Source: Actinomycetes bacterium
GTDB lineage: Bacteria; Actinomycetota; Acidimicrobiia; Acidimicrobiales; Bog-793
Direction: 5' to 3'
DNA length: 64,000 nucleotides
Assembly (NCBI GenBank): GCA_021829645.1
Contig: JAKBPI010000002.1
Span: forward strand, 19,568 to 83,567
In this document: piece by piece, positions 50,702-60,327 of the stretch
Position numbering within the stretch: the first letter of the stretch is position 1
Layout of the letters: every line of letters starts with the position of its first letter
Position numbers and translations under genes: made by a program
Notes under the pieces: model-generated
Database searches by the model: none
Told to the model about the DNA's origin: nothing
Seen by the model: the letters and a program-made list of their open reading frames with translations, nothing else

Positions 50702-50777
50702 GCGGACGTGGCTCAGTTGGTAGAGCATCACCTTGCCAAGGTGAGGGTCGCGGGTTCGAATCCCGTCGTCCGCTCCA
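50702..50777 (+). tRNA. tRNA-Gly (anticodon GCC), CCA encoded
   Basis: GCGGACG...CGTCCGC acceptor stem, ACCTTGCCAAGGT anticodon arm, GGTTCGAATCC T-arm, TCCA. Confidence 0.96.
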
Positions 50778-51022
50778 GTTTAAGATCATCGTACCTCTCA
50801 TTTGTCACCAAAGCTTCAACGTGGATTGCTTAGCGAGACAATGAGCTTGTTTCGCAGAAACGGTTTCAATCTGACGGTAAAGAAACCTTGTTAAATTGCG
50901 CATCGGTATGAGTCATTTCCAACCGTGAAGAATTTGTGCTTATTCCGGCACCCCTCAATAAGCTGATATTTTCGAATGGTGCCAAAAATGTTGATCCGAT
51001 AGAATAGATTGGGTTTTAATTT

Positions 51023-51919
51023 ATGGCATCAAAGATAATGGGAGATATGACCAAGAATCAACCGGTGTATAAGCGACAGCGTTTTTTACTGGAGTTTCTT
51101 TCACGGGTCAACGAAGACATATCGTCAACTGAGCTACAGAAATTGGTATTCCTGCATGCCGTAGTCGCCGATTCAAATTATTATGAATTCGTTCCGTATA
51201 AGTATGGCCCTTACTCGTTTCGTCTCAAAGAGGATTTGGACATACTTGCTCGTGATGGCTTCGTGGCGATAGAACGCTCTAAGACTGCCGTTCGTGCAAG
51301 AGTCGTCAATGCCGTATCAAGCGAGTCATCTTTTAACATTGCCTCAGAACGCGGTGATGACCTTATTCGTAAGGTGTATCGCCTCGATCCCTATTACACA
51401 AAAAACAGTGAGATTATCGAAAGACTCTTTAGCGGGGCAGAAAAAGAAAATTTCACCAGGGCCAAGTCGTCGCATAAAACGTCAGAGCAAGTCCTTTATA
51501 CGATAGGTTACGAGGGCAGAAGCATTGAAGGATTTGCCAATGTATTAATTCGTAACGAAGTCGCCGTACTCTGTGATATTCGGCGAAACCCCATCAGTCG
51601 CAAGTTCATGTTTTCCAAAACTCAGCTCGAACACGTCTTAAAAGAAGTAGGTATCATATATTTGCATTTTCCTGAGTTGGGGATAGAATCTGCTAAGCGA
51701 CGCTTGATTAAGGAAGAGGCCGGTTATGAAGCTCTCTTTGAGGAGTATGCCAACAGACTTTCACATAGTGACCTGTCGGTGAGACAGATAGCGGATTTGT
51801 TATATAAAAATCACAAAATAGCCATTATGTGTTTCGAAAGTACGGCTCAGGCCTGTCACAGGCATGTACTGAGTGATCGCATTGTCGAATCATGTGGGGT
51901 AAAAACTATTGACTTATAA
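51023..51919 (+). CDS. Fusion of a SocA-like (Panacea/DUF4065-like) N-terminal region with a DUF488 domain
   Basis: N-term: ELQKLVFLHAVV...YEFVPYKYGPYSFRLKEDLDILARDGFV. C-term: VLYTIGYEGRSIEGFANVLIRNEVAVLCDIRRNPISRKFMFS. Confidence 0.65.
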   Translation: MASKIMGDMTKNQPVYKRQRFLLEFLSRVNEDISSTELQKLVFLHAVVADSNYYEFVPYKYGPYSFRLKEDLDILARDGFVAIERSKTAVRARVVNAVSSESSFNIASERGDDLIRKVYRLDPYYTKNSEIIERLFSGAEKENFTRAKSSHKTSEQVLYTIGYEGRSIEGFANVLIRNEVAVLCDIRRNPISRKFMFSKTQLEHVLKEVGIIYLHFPELGIESAKRRLIKEEAGYEALFEEYANRLSHSDLSVRQIADLLYKNHKIAIMCFESTAQACHRHVLSDRIVESCGVKTIDL

Positions 51920-52748
51920 AACAGAACGTATCTATATCCTTGTCAAAACTTACCCTACTATTTCTAAGGAGTATGCAGAACTTGTCTGCACGGCAGGGAT
52001 TCTTGAGACGGGTGAGTGGATCCGTCTTTATCCCATTCCGTTCAGAAAGCTTGACGTAGAGCAACACTACCCCAAATATTCTTGGATGACAGTAGATGTT
52101 GAGCGGAATAAAAGAGACTTTAGACCGGAAACATTTCGACCGGATATTTCCACAATTAAAGTTGAGCCTAAACCGAAAAAGACAGATTGGACACTCAGGC
52201 GTAAAATTATTCTGGGTAATACGGGAGTGTTTACGAGTCTGGAAAAACTGACTGACAGATCGCAACGTGAGTACAGGTCTTTGGCGATTTTTAAGCCATC
52301 CAAGATCCTGGATTTTAAGTGTGAAAAAGTCGAGCGGGAGTGGCCCAAAGATACACTCACCATTCTTAAAGGACTCTCACAACAACAAAATTTTTTTCAG
52401 ACACCAGAAGAGATAGCTAAAGAGTTTAAAGTCGTTAAAAAAGTGCCTTACAGGTTCTCCTATAAATTTGAAGATGACGTTGGACTCCCTGCTACCTTAA
52501 TGATCGAGGACTGGGAAATTGGTATGTTGTATTTTAATTGTTTGAAAAAAGCTGATAATTGTGAAGAAATTGCGCTTGGAAAAGTCAGAGAAAAATATTT
52601 TGATGCCTTTACTAAAGCGGATCTTTATTTTTTTCTCGGCACTACAAAACAGTTTCATTACGTGGCCTCTAATCCTTATATCATCGTAGGTGTGTTTTAT
52701 CCGCCACACCTACCCAATGAGCAGCAGATGTCTTTTTTTGACATCTGA
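51909..52748 (+). CDS. Uncharacterised protein coupled to the DUF488 gene
   Basis: 279 aa ORF overlapping the upstream gene by 11 bp; ILVKTYPTISKEYAELVCTAGILETGEWIRLYPIPFR. Confidence 0.7.
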   Translation: MTYKTERIYILVKTYPTISKEYAELVCTAGILETGEWIRLYPIPFRKLDVEQHYPKYSWMTVDVERNKRDFRPETFRPDISTIKVEPKPKKTDWTLRRKIILGNTGVFTSLEKLTDRSQREYRSLAIFKPSKILDFKCEKVEREWPKDTLTILKGLSQQQNFFQTPEEIAKEFKVVKKVPYRFSYKFEDDVGLPATLMIEDWEIGMLYFNCLKKADNCEEIALGKVREKYFDAFTKADLYFFLGTTKQFHYVASNPYIIVGVFYPPHLPNEQQMSFFDI

Positions 52749-52955
52749 CAATTGACTGCGGGTATGTATTTGAATTTTGAGATTGTCCGGTGGGTGTGTC
52801 GATGCCTGTCATAGCCGTCCGGTCTTTTCGAAAGTGACAGGTCTGCAATTCGGTGAACTGCTTTGGTGGGTCAATTAAGATGCTAAATGAGCATATGCTA
52901 TTCTTGGTAAGAGACCATAAGTGCCGGTAATGCGAAATTTTATAAGGAATGCCAC

Positions 52956-53753
52956 ATGAAAGGCCAAGACGACAGAGTTGCTTTTTCTGATGACCCTGTA
53001 GGCAACGACTTGAGTGAGGAGAAAGAATACTTTGATGTCATAGGAGACATCCACGGTTGCTATGAAGAATTGAGAGATCTGCTACAGGCTCTGGGCTACG
53101 AGATCGACGGGAACGGTCTTTGTCGTACTGCTGCTTCCCGCCGTAAAGTGGTCTTTCTTGGGGATCTCGTTGACCGGGGACCCATGACACCGGCCGTTTT
53201 GGCTCTTGTCATGGATATGGTCGCCAGCGGCATGGCGCTGTGTATTTTGGGTAATCACGAGGAGAAGTTGCTGCGCGCACTCAAGGGCAGAAAAGTGATA
53301 ATTGATCATGGTCTCCGGGAGAGCATGGAACAGTTGAAAGGCGAGTCGGAACAATTTATAACAGAGGTTATGGGATTCCTGGATTCCCTTTCTGCCCACT
53401 GCCTTCTGGATGGAGGCAAACTCGTGGTAGCCCATGCCGGATTGCCGGAATCGATGCACGGCAAACAATCTCGTTCTGCCAGATCATTTGCACTTTACGG
53501 TAAGACGACCGGTGGAGTCGATGAGTTTGGTCTGCCGGTAAGAGAGAATTGGGCTAAAGATTATCGAGGACAGGCGATGGTGGTTTATGGACACACCCCT
53601 GTTTCGGAGCCGAAATGGCTGAATAAGACCATCTGCTTAGATACAGGCTGCGTCTATGGGGGAAAGCTGACGGCTTTGCGCTATCCCGAACTCGAACTCG
53701 CGAGTATTCCGGCGCGCAGGGTTTATTATGAACGAAGCAGACCGTTTGACTGA
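52956..53753 (+). CDS. Metallophosphoesterase (Ap4A hydrolase/PrpE-like)
   Basis: FDVIGDIHGCYEEL, VVFLGDLVDRGPMT, LGNHEEKL, VYGHTPV. Confidence 0.87.
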   Translation: MKGQDDRVAFSDDPVGNDLSEEKEYFDVIGDIHGCYEELRDLLQALGYEIDGNGLCRTAASRRKVVFLGDLVDRGPMTPAVLALVMDMVASGMALCILGNHEEKLLRALKGRKVIIDHGLRESMEQLKGESEQFITEVMGFLDSLSAHCLLDGGKLVVAHAGLPESMHGKQSRSARSFALYGKTTGGVDEFGLPVRENWAKDYRGQAMVVYGHTPVSEPKWLNKTICLDTGCVYGGKLTALRYPELELASIPARRVYYERSRPFD

Positions 53754-53826
53754 CGGGAGTTACGGATCCTTTATGCCGTAAGCATTTACCGTTTACTTAG
53801 CCAGGATATTTTTGACGCTGTAGCTG

Positions 53827-54294
53827 TTAGGAGTTTTGCGGTTGTTCCGTGGCACAGTACTTACATTTTGAGGCGGCCAGCGGAATATCGTCAGCCAGGC
53901 ATGCAGGGCAGGTCTTTACGCTCGGTGGATCACCGAATACCTCCACACCTCTTTTAGCGGAGATCTTTTTGTAGGGCACTACTATGAGGAAATAGACAAC
54001 CAGCATAAATACGATGAAGTAGATGGCAGCAGAGATGAAAGAGCCTATGTTTAAGAAAGTATTTTGGTTGCCATGTGATCCCAACTGAACACCTAAACCG
54101 ATAGAGTGCTTACCCTGTAGGCGTGAGATGATTGGATCCACGATATCGGAGGTAAAGGCTTTAATCAGGGTATCGAAAGCCAAAGCAACGATCAAACCTA
54201 TCGATATAACCACAACATTTCCCTGAAGTAGGAACTTCTTGAAACCGCTGAGCATGGATACTCCTTTTGATTTTGTTTTCACTATTGTAGGCAT
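53827..54294 (-). CDS. mscL: Large-conductance mechanosensitive channel with C-terminal zinc ribbon
   Basis: GFKKFLLQGNVVVISIGLIVALAFDTLIKAF; KTCPACLADDIPLAASKCKYCA. Confidence 0.9.
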   Translation of the reverse strand: MPTIVKTKSKGVSMLSGFKKFLLQGNVVVISIGLIVALAFDTLIKAFTSDIVDPIISRLQGKHSIGLGVQLGSHGNQNTFLNIGSFISAAIYFIVFMLVVYFLIVVPYKKISAKRGVEVFGDPPSVKTCPACLADDIPLAASKCKYCATEQPQNS

Positions 54295-54378
54295 GTCGTT
54301 GAGTGCTAAAAAATATTTTATTGATCTTGTAAAGAAAATACAATGTCATAGCTTTGTATTCTTAAAACAGATATTTTT

Positions 54379-55092
54379 CTATGCAGCGAGTGTATGGCCA
54401 GTCGGTTTAGCAAAGAATATTTTGAGAAACGACAGAGCTTTTTTGCTCAGTATCGCATGAAGCGGATATCGCAAGTAAGAGAGTAAGCCGGCTATGGCAG
54501 TTCCCTCCAAAAGACCGGCAATTACATCTCCCGGGTAATGTACTCCAACATAGACCCTGGCAAAACACAAAAACAGTGCCAGGAATACGGCTAGGGTCGT
54601 AATGAGAGATCGCTTAATCCGGGTACCGCTGGTCTGTGTGTAAGTAGCAGAGGAGAGAGTCTTTTTTCCGGCATATAAGGCTATTAAGATGGAGGTAAGC
54701 AACGCACCTGCCACCACACTATGATCGGAGGGAAAGGAATAGTCCGAAGTTTTCCCCACCAAAACAAGTGCGTGTTGGAAAGTGTTATAGGGACGTTTTT
54801 CTCGTACCGCTTTTCCGACAAACTGATTGACCAAAAGGGCAACGAGAGTAAGCGCACCACACGTAAAAAGGCCTATCGTAACTTCTGATATCTTGTCAAA
54901 CCAATACTTGATATATAGAGCAACAAAAATAGCGCTAAGTAGTGCCAGTCCAAGCCAAAGGGCGTACACGTGCATAAAGCTATGGGCAAAGGCGGTCTCT
55001 TTGGCAAAATTATTTATATCAAGGTAAAGAGCTTTGTTCAATCCTCTGGGAGGGGTAACAGCTATATCAGTAAGTAGAATAGGTCGTATCAA
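54379..55092 (-). CDS. PAP2-family phosphatase
   Basis: KAVREKRPY, FPSDHSVVAGAL, RVYVGVHYPGDVIAG. Confidence 0.9.
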   Translation of the reverse strand: MIRPILLTDIAVTPPRGLNKALYLDINNFAKETAFAHSFMHVYALWLGLALLSAIFVALYIKYWFDKISEVTIGLFTCGALTLVALLVNQFVGKAVREKRPYNTFQHALVLVGKTSDYSFPSDHSVVAGALLTSILIALYAGKKTLSSATYTQTSGTRIKRSLITTLAVFLALFLCFARVYVGVHYPGDVIAGLLEGTAIAGLLSYLRYPLHAILSKKALSFLKIFFAKPTGHTLAA

Positions 55093-55475
55093 TAGAACAA
55101 TCCTTTCTTGGCGGATCTACAAATTCTTACGATGTGCGTGGCAGGATAGACATTTTGTATAAAGCCGTCAACTTTTGAGGTCGTAAAATGCCGTTATCGT
55201 CCTGCGTACGTGACCATAATACACAACGTGATAAAGGGTAAGAGTGAACTGCTATATTACATTTTATTATCAAAATACGTGATTGATTTTTCATCTGCTG
55301 CTTTTGGACTAGCATAAGTGAACAAGGATTGGAAAAGTTTCTGTCTATATATCCGATGCTTGGTAAATTTCAAGGATGTAATTTGATTACAATAGTTTCT
55401 TGTTATCAAAACTCGGCTATTCTTACCGAGTATTTATTGTTTGTAATGCAAATTAGTAGCTGATAAGAGGACTTT

Positions 55476-56507
55476 ATGGGTGAGAATTCTTTTGGATTGA
55501 CGGGACGTGATATTGCGGTAGACCTTGGGACTGCCAATACGTTGGTATACGTCAGAGGGAAAGGTATCGTTTTAAATGAGCCTTCGGTGGTGGCTATCAA
55601 TACAAAAGACGGCCACCCTTTGGCAGTGGGGGTTGAGGCAAAGCGTATGATAGGGCGTACCCCAGCCCACATACAGGCGATCAGACCTCTTAAAGATGGC
55701 GTGATTGCCGACTTTGAAATTTGTGAGATGATGTTGCGTTATTTCATCCGTAAAGTTCATCCGCGCAGGTTTTCCAAGCCTCTGATGGTTATTTGTGTGC
55801 CCTCCGGTATTACCGGTGTGGAAAAAAGAGCCGTCCAAGAAGCAGCGGAGTATGCCGGAGCAAAGAAAGCCTACATTATTGAAGAACCCATGGCAGCTGC
55901 GATAGGAGCCGGTTTACCCATCCATGAACCGACCGGAAATATGGTGGTTGACATCGGTGGAGGAACTACGGAAGTAGCCGTCATCTCGTTGGGCGGTATT
56001 GTTACCAGTCAGTCAATACGTATCGGCGGAGATGAGCTAGATGCCTCAATCATAAGCTATGTGAAAAAAGAGTACAGTCTTGCACTCGGGGAAAGAACAG
56101 CCGAAGAAATAAAAATCTCCTTGGGTTCCGCCTACGATTTGGAAGAAGAAGTCCATGCCGAGATCAGGGGACGTGATCTGGTAACCGGTTTGCCAAAAAC
56201 TGTCGTAACCTCGACACGTGACATCAGAAGAGCTATCGAAGAGCCTGTTGCCGCCATTATTGACGCCGTCAAAGTTACTCTGGACAAAACACCTCCGGAA
56301 CTTTCGGCCGATATCATGACGCAAGGTATTGTGTTGACCGGCGGGGGAGCTTTGCTGAATGGTTTAGATGTCCGTCTCCATGTCGAAACTTCGATGCCTA
56401 TAGTAGTGGCTAAAGATCCACTGAATTGTGTTGCTATGGGATCGGGAATGTGTCTGGAGGAATTCTCAGCATTGGAAAAGGTTTTGACCTCTTCCTCGAC
56501 ACGTTGA
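55476..56507 (+). CDS. mreB: Rod-shape-determining protein MreB
   Basis: [53 protein letters not shown]. Confidence 0.97.
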   Translation: MGENSFGLTGRDIAVDLGTANTLVYVRGKGIVLNEPSVVAINTKDGHPLAVGVEAKRMIGRTPAHIQAIRPLKDGVIADFEICEMMLRYFIRKVHPRRFSKPLMVICVPSGITGVEKRAVQEAAEYAGAKKAYIIEEPMAAAIGAGLPIHEPTGNMVVDIGGGTTEVAVISLGGIVTSQSIRIGGDELDASIISYVKKEYSLALGERTAEEIKISLGSAYDLEEEVHAEIRGRDLVTGLPKTVVTSTRDIRRAIEEPVAAIIDAVKVTLDKTPPELSADIMTQGIVLTGGGALLNGLDVRLHVETSMPIVVAKDPLNCVAMGSGMCLEEFSALEKVLTSSSTR

Positions 56508-56520
56508 TAGGTTAGTAGCG

Positions 56521-57360
56521 GTGTCGCCTGCCAACAGGCGTGCCAATCAGCGCATAACGTTGGTTATGCTGATATTGGTATCGCTTACTCTATTGACATT
56601 GGACTACCACGGGGAAGCCAATAAAACCATTACCAACATTAGAAATGGGTTTCAAAGCGCCATTTCTCCTATTCAGCGCGGTATCGCAGACGCCTTACAT
56701 CCTGTAGGGAATTTTTTTGCCGGAGCTTTCAACTACGGCTCTCTGGAGGCACAAAATACTGCCTTATCCCGTGAGCTGGGTAAGGCTGACCGACAACTTT
56801 ACGAACAAAGGGCAGAAGAAAACCAAATTCGTCAGGTACAGGCGTTGGACCATATCAAGTTCGCATCCAATCTGGCTTCTGTGGATGCTCCGGTCATTTC
56901 TCAACCTTCTTCCAATTTCGAATACACGCTTGAAATAGGCGTCGGTACTTCGCAGGGCGTCGGTGTGGGGATGCCGGTAGTGGGGCTCCGGGGGTATGTG
57001 GGATCCGTGCTTTCGGCATCTTCATCTACCGCAGTGATATTACTGGAGCAGGACATACGTACGCATATAGGTGTGCGCTTTACCCAAAAATCGGGTGGCA
57101 GTGAGCTCGGGGTGCTCAATGGACAGGGCGACGGAAGACCGCTTACCGCACTTGTCAATCTTCCGGCCCCCAAAAAAGGAAGTATCGTCTATACCTCTGG
57201 TCTTTATGGAGAACTGTATCCGGCTGGTTTACCGGTTGGGGTGGTGAGTAAAGTTTCGCCGGCTTCCGGACAGCTTCAGGACAATGTTACAGTAACTCCT
57301 TTGGTGAATGTCGATAACTTGCAGTTCGTAAGGGTCTTATTGTGGGAGCCACCGGCCTAA
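56521..57360 (+). CDS. mreC: Rod-shape-determining protein MreC
   Basis: ISQPSSNFEYTLEIGVGTSQGVGVGMPVVGLRGYVGSV; directly follows mreB. Confidence 0.93.
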   Translation: MSPANRRANQRITLVMLILVSLTLLTLDYHGEANKTITNIRNGFQSAISPIQRGIADALHPVGNFFAGAFNYGSLEAQNTALSRELGKADRQLYEQRAEENQIRQVQALDHIKFASNLASVDAPVISQPSSNFEYTLEIGVGTSQGVGVGMPVVGLRGYVGSVLSASSSTAVILLEQDIRTHIGVRFTQKSGGSELGVLNGQGDGRPLTALVNLPAPKKGSIVYTSGLYGELYPAGLPVGVVSKVSPASGQLQDNVTVTPLVNVDNLQFVRVLLWEPPA

Positions 57361-57893
57361 TGCGTACTAAAAACTACCTGAGGTTGCTGGCTGTCGCGGT
57401 ATTAGCGGTTTTGGTGCAACAAGCTGTTTTGAATCAAATTGCGGTCATGAACGCCCACCCCGATCTACTGGTGCTTTTGGCGGTGTGTGCCGGGGTAGTG
57501 TTTGGCCCTGTGTATGGCTCTATGTTTGCATTCGCGTTGGGCTTGGGTGCCGATCTTTTGGTGAATCTGCCTTTTGGACTCTCTTGTCTGACATTTTCAA
57601 TATCTGCTTTTACGGCCAGCTACTTTCAAAAAATTCCCATGCATAAATCAGGTGTTGTCAACACCGGACTGCTCTGTGTGTCGGCTGCCTTGCTATCTAC
57701 TCTTTTTTATGCCATGATTGCTACGTTGATAGGTCAACACGGAATGCTCACCTATCAGCTGTTGAAAGTCTTAGTGGCAGTGGGAGTAGGCGGACTGATA
57801 TTGGTTTGGCCCTCCATACACGTTTTGAAGTGGTCAATCGACAATGAAAGCTTGCATCGCTACGAAGTTCCCCAGGGAGGAAGTGCTGTTTGA
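57360..57893 (+). CDS. mreD: Rod-shape-determining protein MreD
   Basis: Hydrophobic protein in mreBCD order; ATG at 57360 overlaps the mreC stop (TAATG). Confidence 0.85.
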   Translation: MRTKNYLRLLAVAVLAVLVQQAVLNQIAVMNAHPDLLVLLAVCAGVVFGPVYGSMFAFALGLGADLLVNLPFGLSCLTFSISAFTASYFQKIPMHKSGVVNTGLLCVSAALLSTLFYAMIATLIGQHGMLTYQLLKVLVAVGVGGLILVWPSIHVLKWSIDNESLHRYEVPQGGSAV

Positions 57894-59890
57894 ATCGCAG
57901 GAATAGCTTTGGTAAAAAGGGCTTTTCTCTGTGGCGTCCTTTTGGTAAAAAGGGGAAACGTAAAAAGCGCAAAGAGCCCTCTGAGCCGGTTGTGCATGTC
58001 TCTTGGCGGATAAGTGCCGTAGCTGTGGTGTCTTTGGGTCTGTTCGTACTCTTGGCACTACGGCTCTGGTCAATTCAGGTTTTGAATGCGTCTTCCTATA
58101 AGAAAAATGCCAATCAAACCGTGGTAAGGAAAGTACCCATTGACCCGCCGCGCGGGCTTATCCTGACAAGAACGGGTCAGGTGTTAGCCGGCGACGTTTC
58201 GGAAGAAGTGGTGACGATCAAGCCGGCGGTAGGACCTTCAGGGAACAACTGGGTTGCTTTAGATCCAGCCGGAGAAGCCAATGTGGCTGCACTTTTGGGG
58301 ATCAAAGAATCGCAGATCAACAAAGACCTCAACAATGTACAAAATATCCCTTACCAGCCGGTCCCTATTGCCTACGGTGTAAACCAGCAGGATGTTTTGC
58401 AGGTCAACGAACACCCTAACGAATACCCCGGCATAGCGGTAGAGCAGCAATACATCCGTACTTATCCGCAGAATTCATTGGCCTCTCAGGTGGTTGGTTA
58501 TGTGGGACAGATCAATGCGTCCGAATATAATAAAGTAGCCAAAACCGGAATTTACAGTGAAAACGACCCCACTTACGGTCAAACTGGTCTGGAAGCCGAG
58601 TACGAGAAGTACCTTTATGGAAAACCCGGTTATCAACTAGAGGAAGTAAATCCGGCAGGTAATCCAGTGGCAAATATAGGCATCACTCCACCTCAGGCCG
58701 GAGATTCTATAGTGCTCAATATGGATTACGGCCTGGAAAAAACCCTTACCAATGATTTGACCCAGCACCTTATAGCTTTGCGGAATGGGCAATTTGGCGG
58801 ACAGGCTTTCCCGGCTCCTTCGGGGGCGGGCGTTGTCATCAATATTCACAACGGGCATGTGCTGGCTATGGTTTCGGTGCCCGGATATAACAATAATTTA
58901 TGGGTGGGCGGCATTTCCAATGCCGCCTATCAAAACCTAGTCAACACTTACGGCTATCCTCTAAACAATTACGCCATTCAGAGCCCCAACCCTCCCGGAT
59001 CCGACTTCAAGCTCGCCACGGCCACGGCAGCACTTGACGACGGTCTGATCAGTCCGGGCTATGAGTTCAACGACCCTGGTTATTACACCGTGGGAAATCT
59101 GACTTTACACGATGCCCCCGGCGATCATCCCGGCTTGATCACCGTAGTCCAGGCCTTGGCCCTTTCCAGTGACGACTTCTTTTATAATATCGGTGCCATG
59201 TTTTGGCAGCAGCAAAACGCATATGGGGTAACACCCATCCAGAATATGGCGGCAAAATATGGTTTTGGAGTACCCTCCGGGATAGACCTACCAAATGTGG
59301 ACAATGGTCAGGTAGACTCTCCTGCTTTGCGGAAAATATTACATAAACTGGCTCCTGCCGTCTACCCAGACACCTACTATGAAGGTGACAACATGGAAAT
59401 GGCCTTCGGCCAGGGAGAAACACTCATTACACCCCTTGAGCTTGCCAATGCTTACGCCACTTTTGCCAACGGAGGAACGAGATACGCCCCGGAAATGGTC
59501 AACGCCATAGTTACCCCTTCCGGAAAAGTTGAAAAAATCAAGCCAAAAGTAATGGACAAGGTAGCCTATGCTTCCCAAGCGGACTATCAGGCCATCTTGG
59601 CCGGTTTCCAAGGGGCAGTGAACAACCCAATTGGTACCGCTTACCAGGACTTTACTAACTTTCCTTTCAACAGGTGGGAAGTTGCCGGTAAGACCGGTAC
59701 TGCTACTGTTCGTCACGGTTTTCCTCCAACTGCTTGGTTTGTGGCTTTTTTTGGTCCGGTCGGTAATCCCGAATACGCCGCCGCCGTTGAGGTTTCCGCC
59801 GGAGGATATGGTACAAACGGGTCAGCCCCCGTGGTGAGACAGATCATCAATTATCTGATGGCAAACCCTCCTCCTAAAGTAAAGTACTGA
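57890..59890 (+). CDS. mrdA: Penicillin-binding protein 2
   Basis: PPRGLILTRTGQVLAG, NPPGSDFKLATA (SxxK), LSSDDFFYNIG, VAGKTGTATV (KTG). Confidence 0.93.
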   Translation: MNRRNSFGKKGFSLWRPFGKKGKRKKRKEPSEPVVHVSWRISAVAVVSLGLFVLLALRLWSIQVLNASSYKKNANQTVVRKVPIDPPRGLILTRTGQVLAGDVSEEVVTIKPAVGPSGNNWVALDPAGEANVAALLGIKESQINKDLNNVQNIPYQPVPIAYGVNQQDVLQVNEHPNEYPGIAVEQQYIRTYPQNSLASQVVGYVGQINASEYNKVAKTGIYSENDPTYGQTGLEAEYEKYLYGKPGYQLEEVNPAGNPVANIGITPPQAGDSIVLNMDYGLEKTLTNDLTQHLIALRNGQFGGQAFPAPSGAGVVINIHNGHVLAMVSVPGYNNNLWVGGISNAAYQNLVNTYGYPLNNYAIQSPNPPGSDFKLATATAALDDGLISPGYEFNDPGYYTVGNLTLHDAPGDHPGLITVVQALALSSDDFFYNIGAMFWQQQNAYGVTPIQNMAAKYGFGVPSGIDLPNVDNGQVDSPALRKILHKLAPAVYPDTYYEGDNMEMAFGQGETLITPLELANAYATFANGGTRYAPEMVNAIVTPSGKVEKIKPKVMDKVAYASQADYQAILAGFQGAVNNPIGTAYQDFTNFPFNRWEVAGKTGTATVRHGFPPTAWFVAFFGPVGNPEYAAAVEVSAGGYGTNGSAPVVRQIINYLMANPPPKVKY

Positions 59891-60148
59891 CAATTGCCAC
59901 TTTAGAGGTGTTGCAAAATACCAATAGCGCTGTAGCGATGCTGCCGGGGTCGGATTTTGGCTGATTACTTATGTCTGTGTATAATTTCTGTCTGCTGTAC
60001 TACCTGTTTGATATATTATTTAATCAAGATGACGTTTACAGGACAAGGCCTGCCGGCAAAGGCAAAGGCATTTATAAAGATTAATCTGATAAGTCTTGTG
60101 TTTATAGTGGCGTCAAGTCTGCTTTATATATCAGGTACAGAGTCTACT

Positions 60149-60305
60149 TTGACAGGTGTCAACTCTCAAATTGACGACAGGGACTCTTTGTTTTATATAG
60201 AGCAAGACAAATTTATGACACGCAAAGCCAAAAAGTCTGGGTTACCTCCCTTGTCATCTGAACGTATCTTTTTTTTCGACCGGAGCTTATTTGACAGGCG
60301 TCAAA
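60149..60305 (+). repeat. Two copies of a TTGACAGGYGTCAA inverted repeat in the rng leader
   Basis: TTGACAGGTGTCAA at 60149-60162; TTTGACAGGCGTCAAA at 60290-60305. Confidence 0.8.
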
Positions 60306-60327
60306 CTCCGGGAAAGGGATTTTTTAA

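Noticed and set aside
50445-50844. ORFs with GRRDSNPRPSPWQGDALPTEP and CGRGSVGRASPCQGEGRGFESRRPLQ
   Set aside because: Artefact translations of tRNA-Gly(GCC).
50702-53000. Integrated element bounded by a duplicated tRNA 3' end
   Set aside because: No integrase and no repeat of the tRNA 3' end was found downstream of the DUF488 pair.
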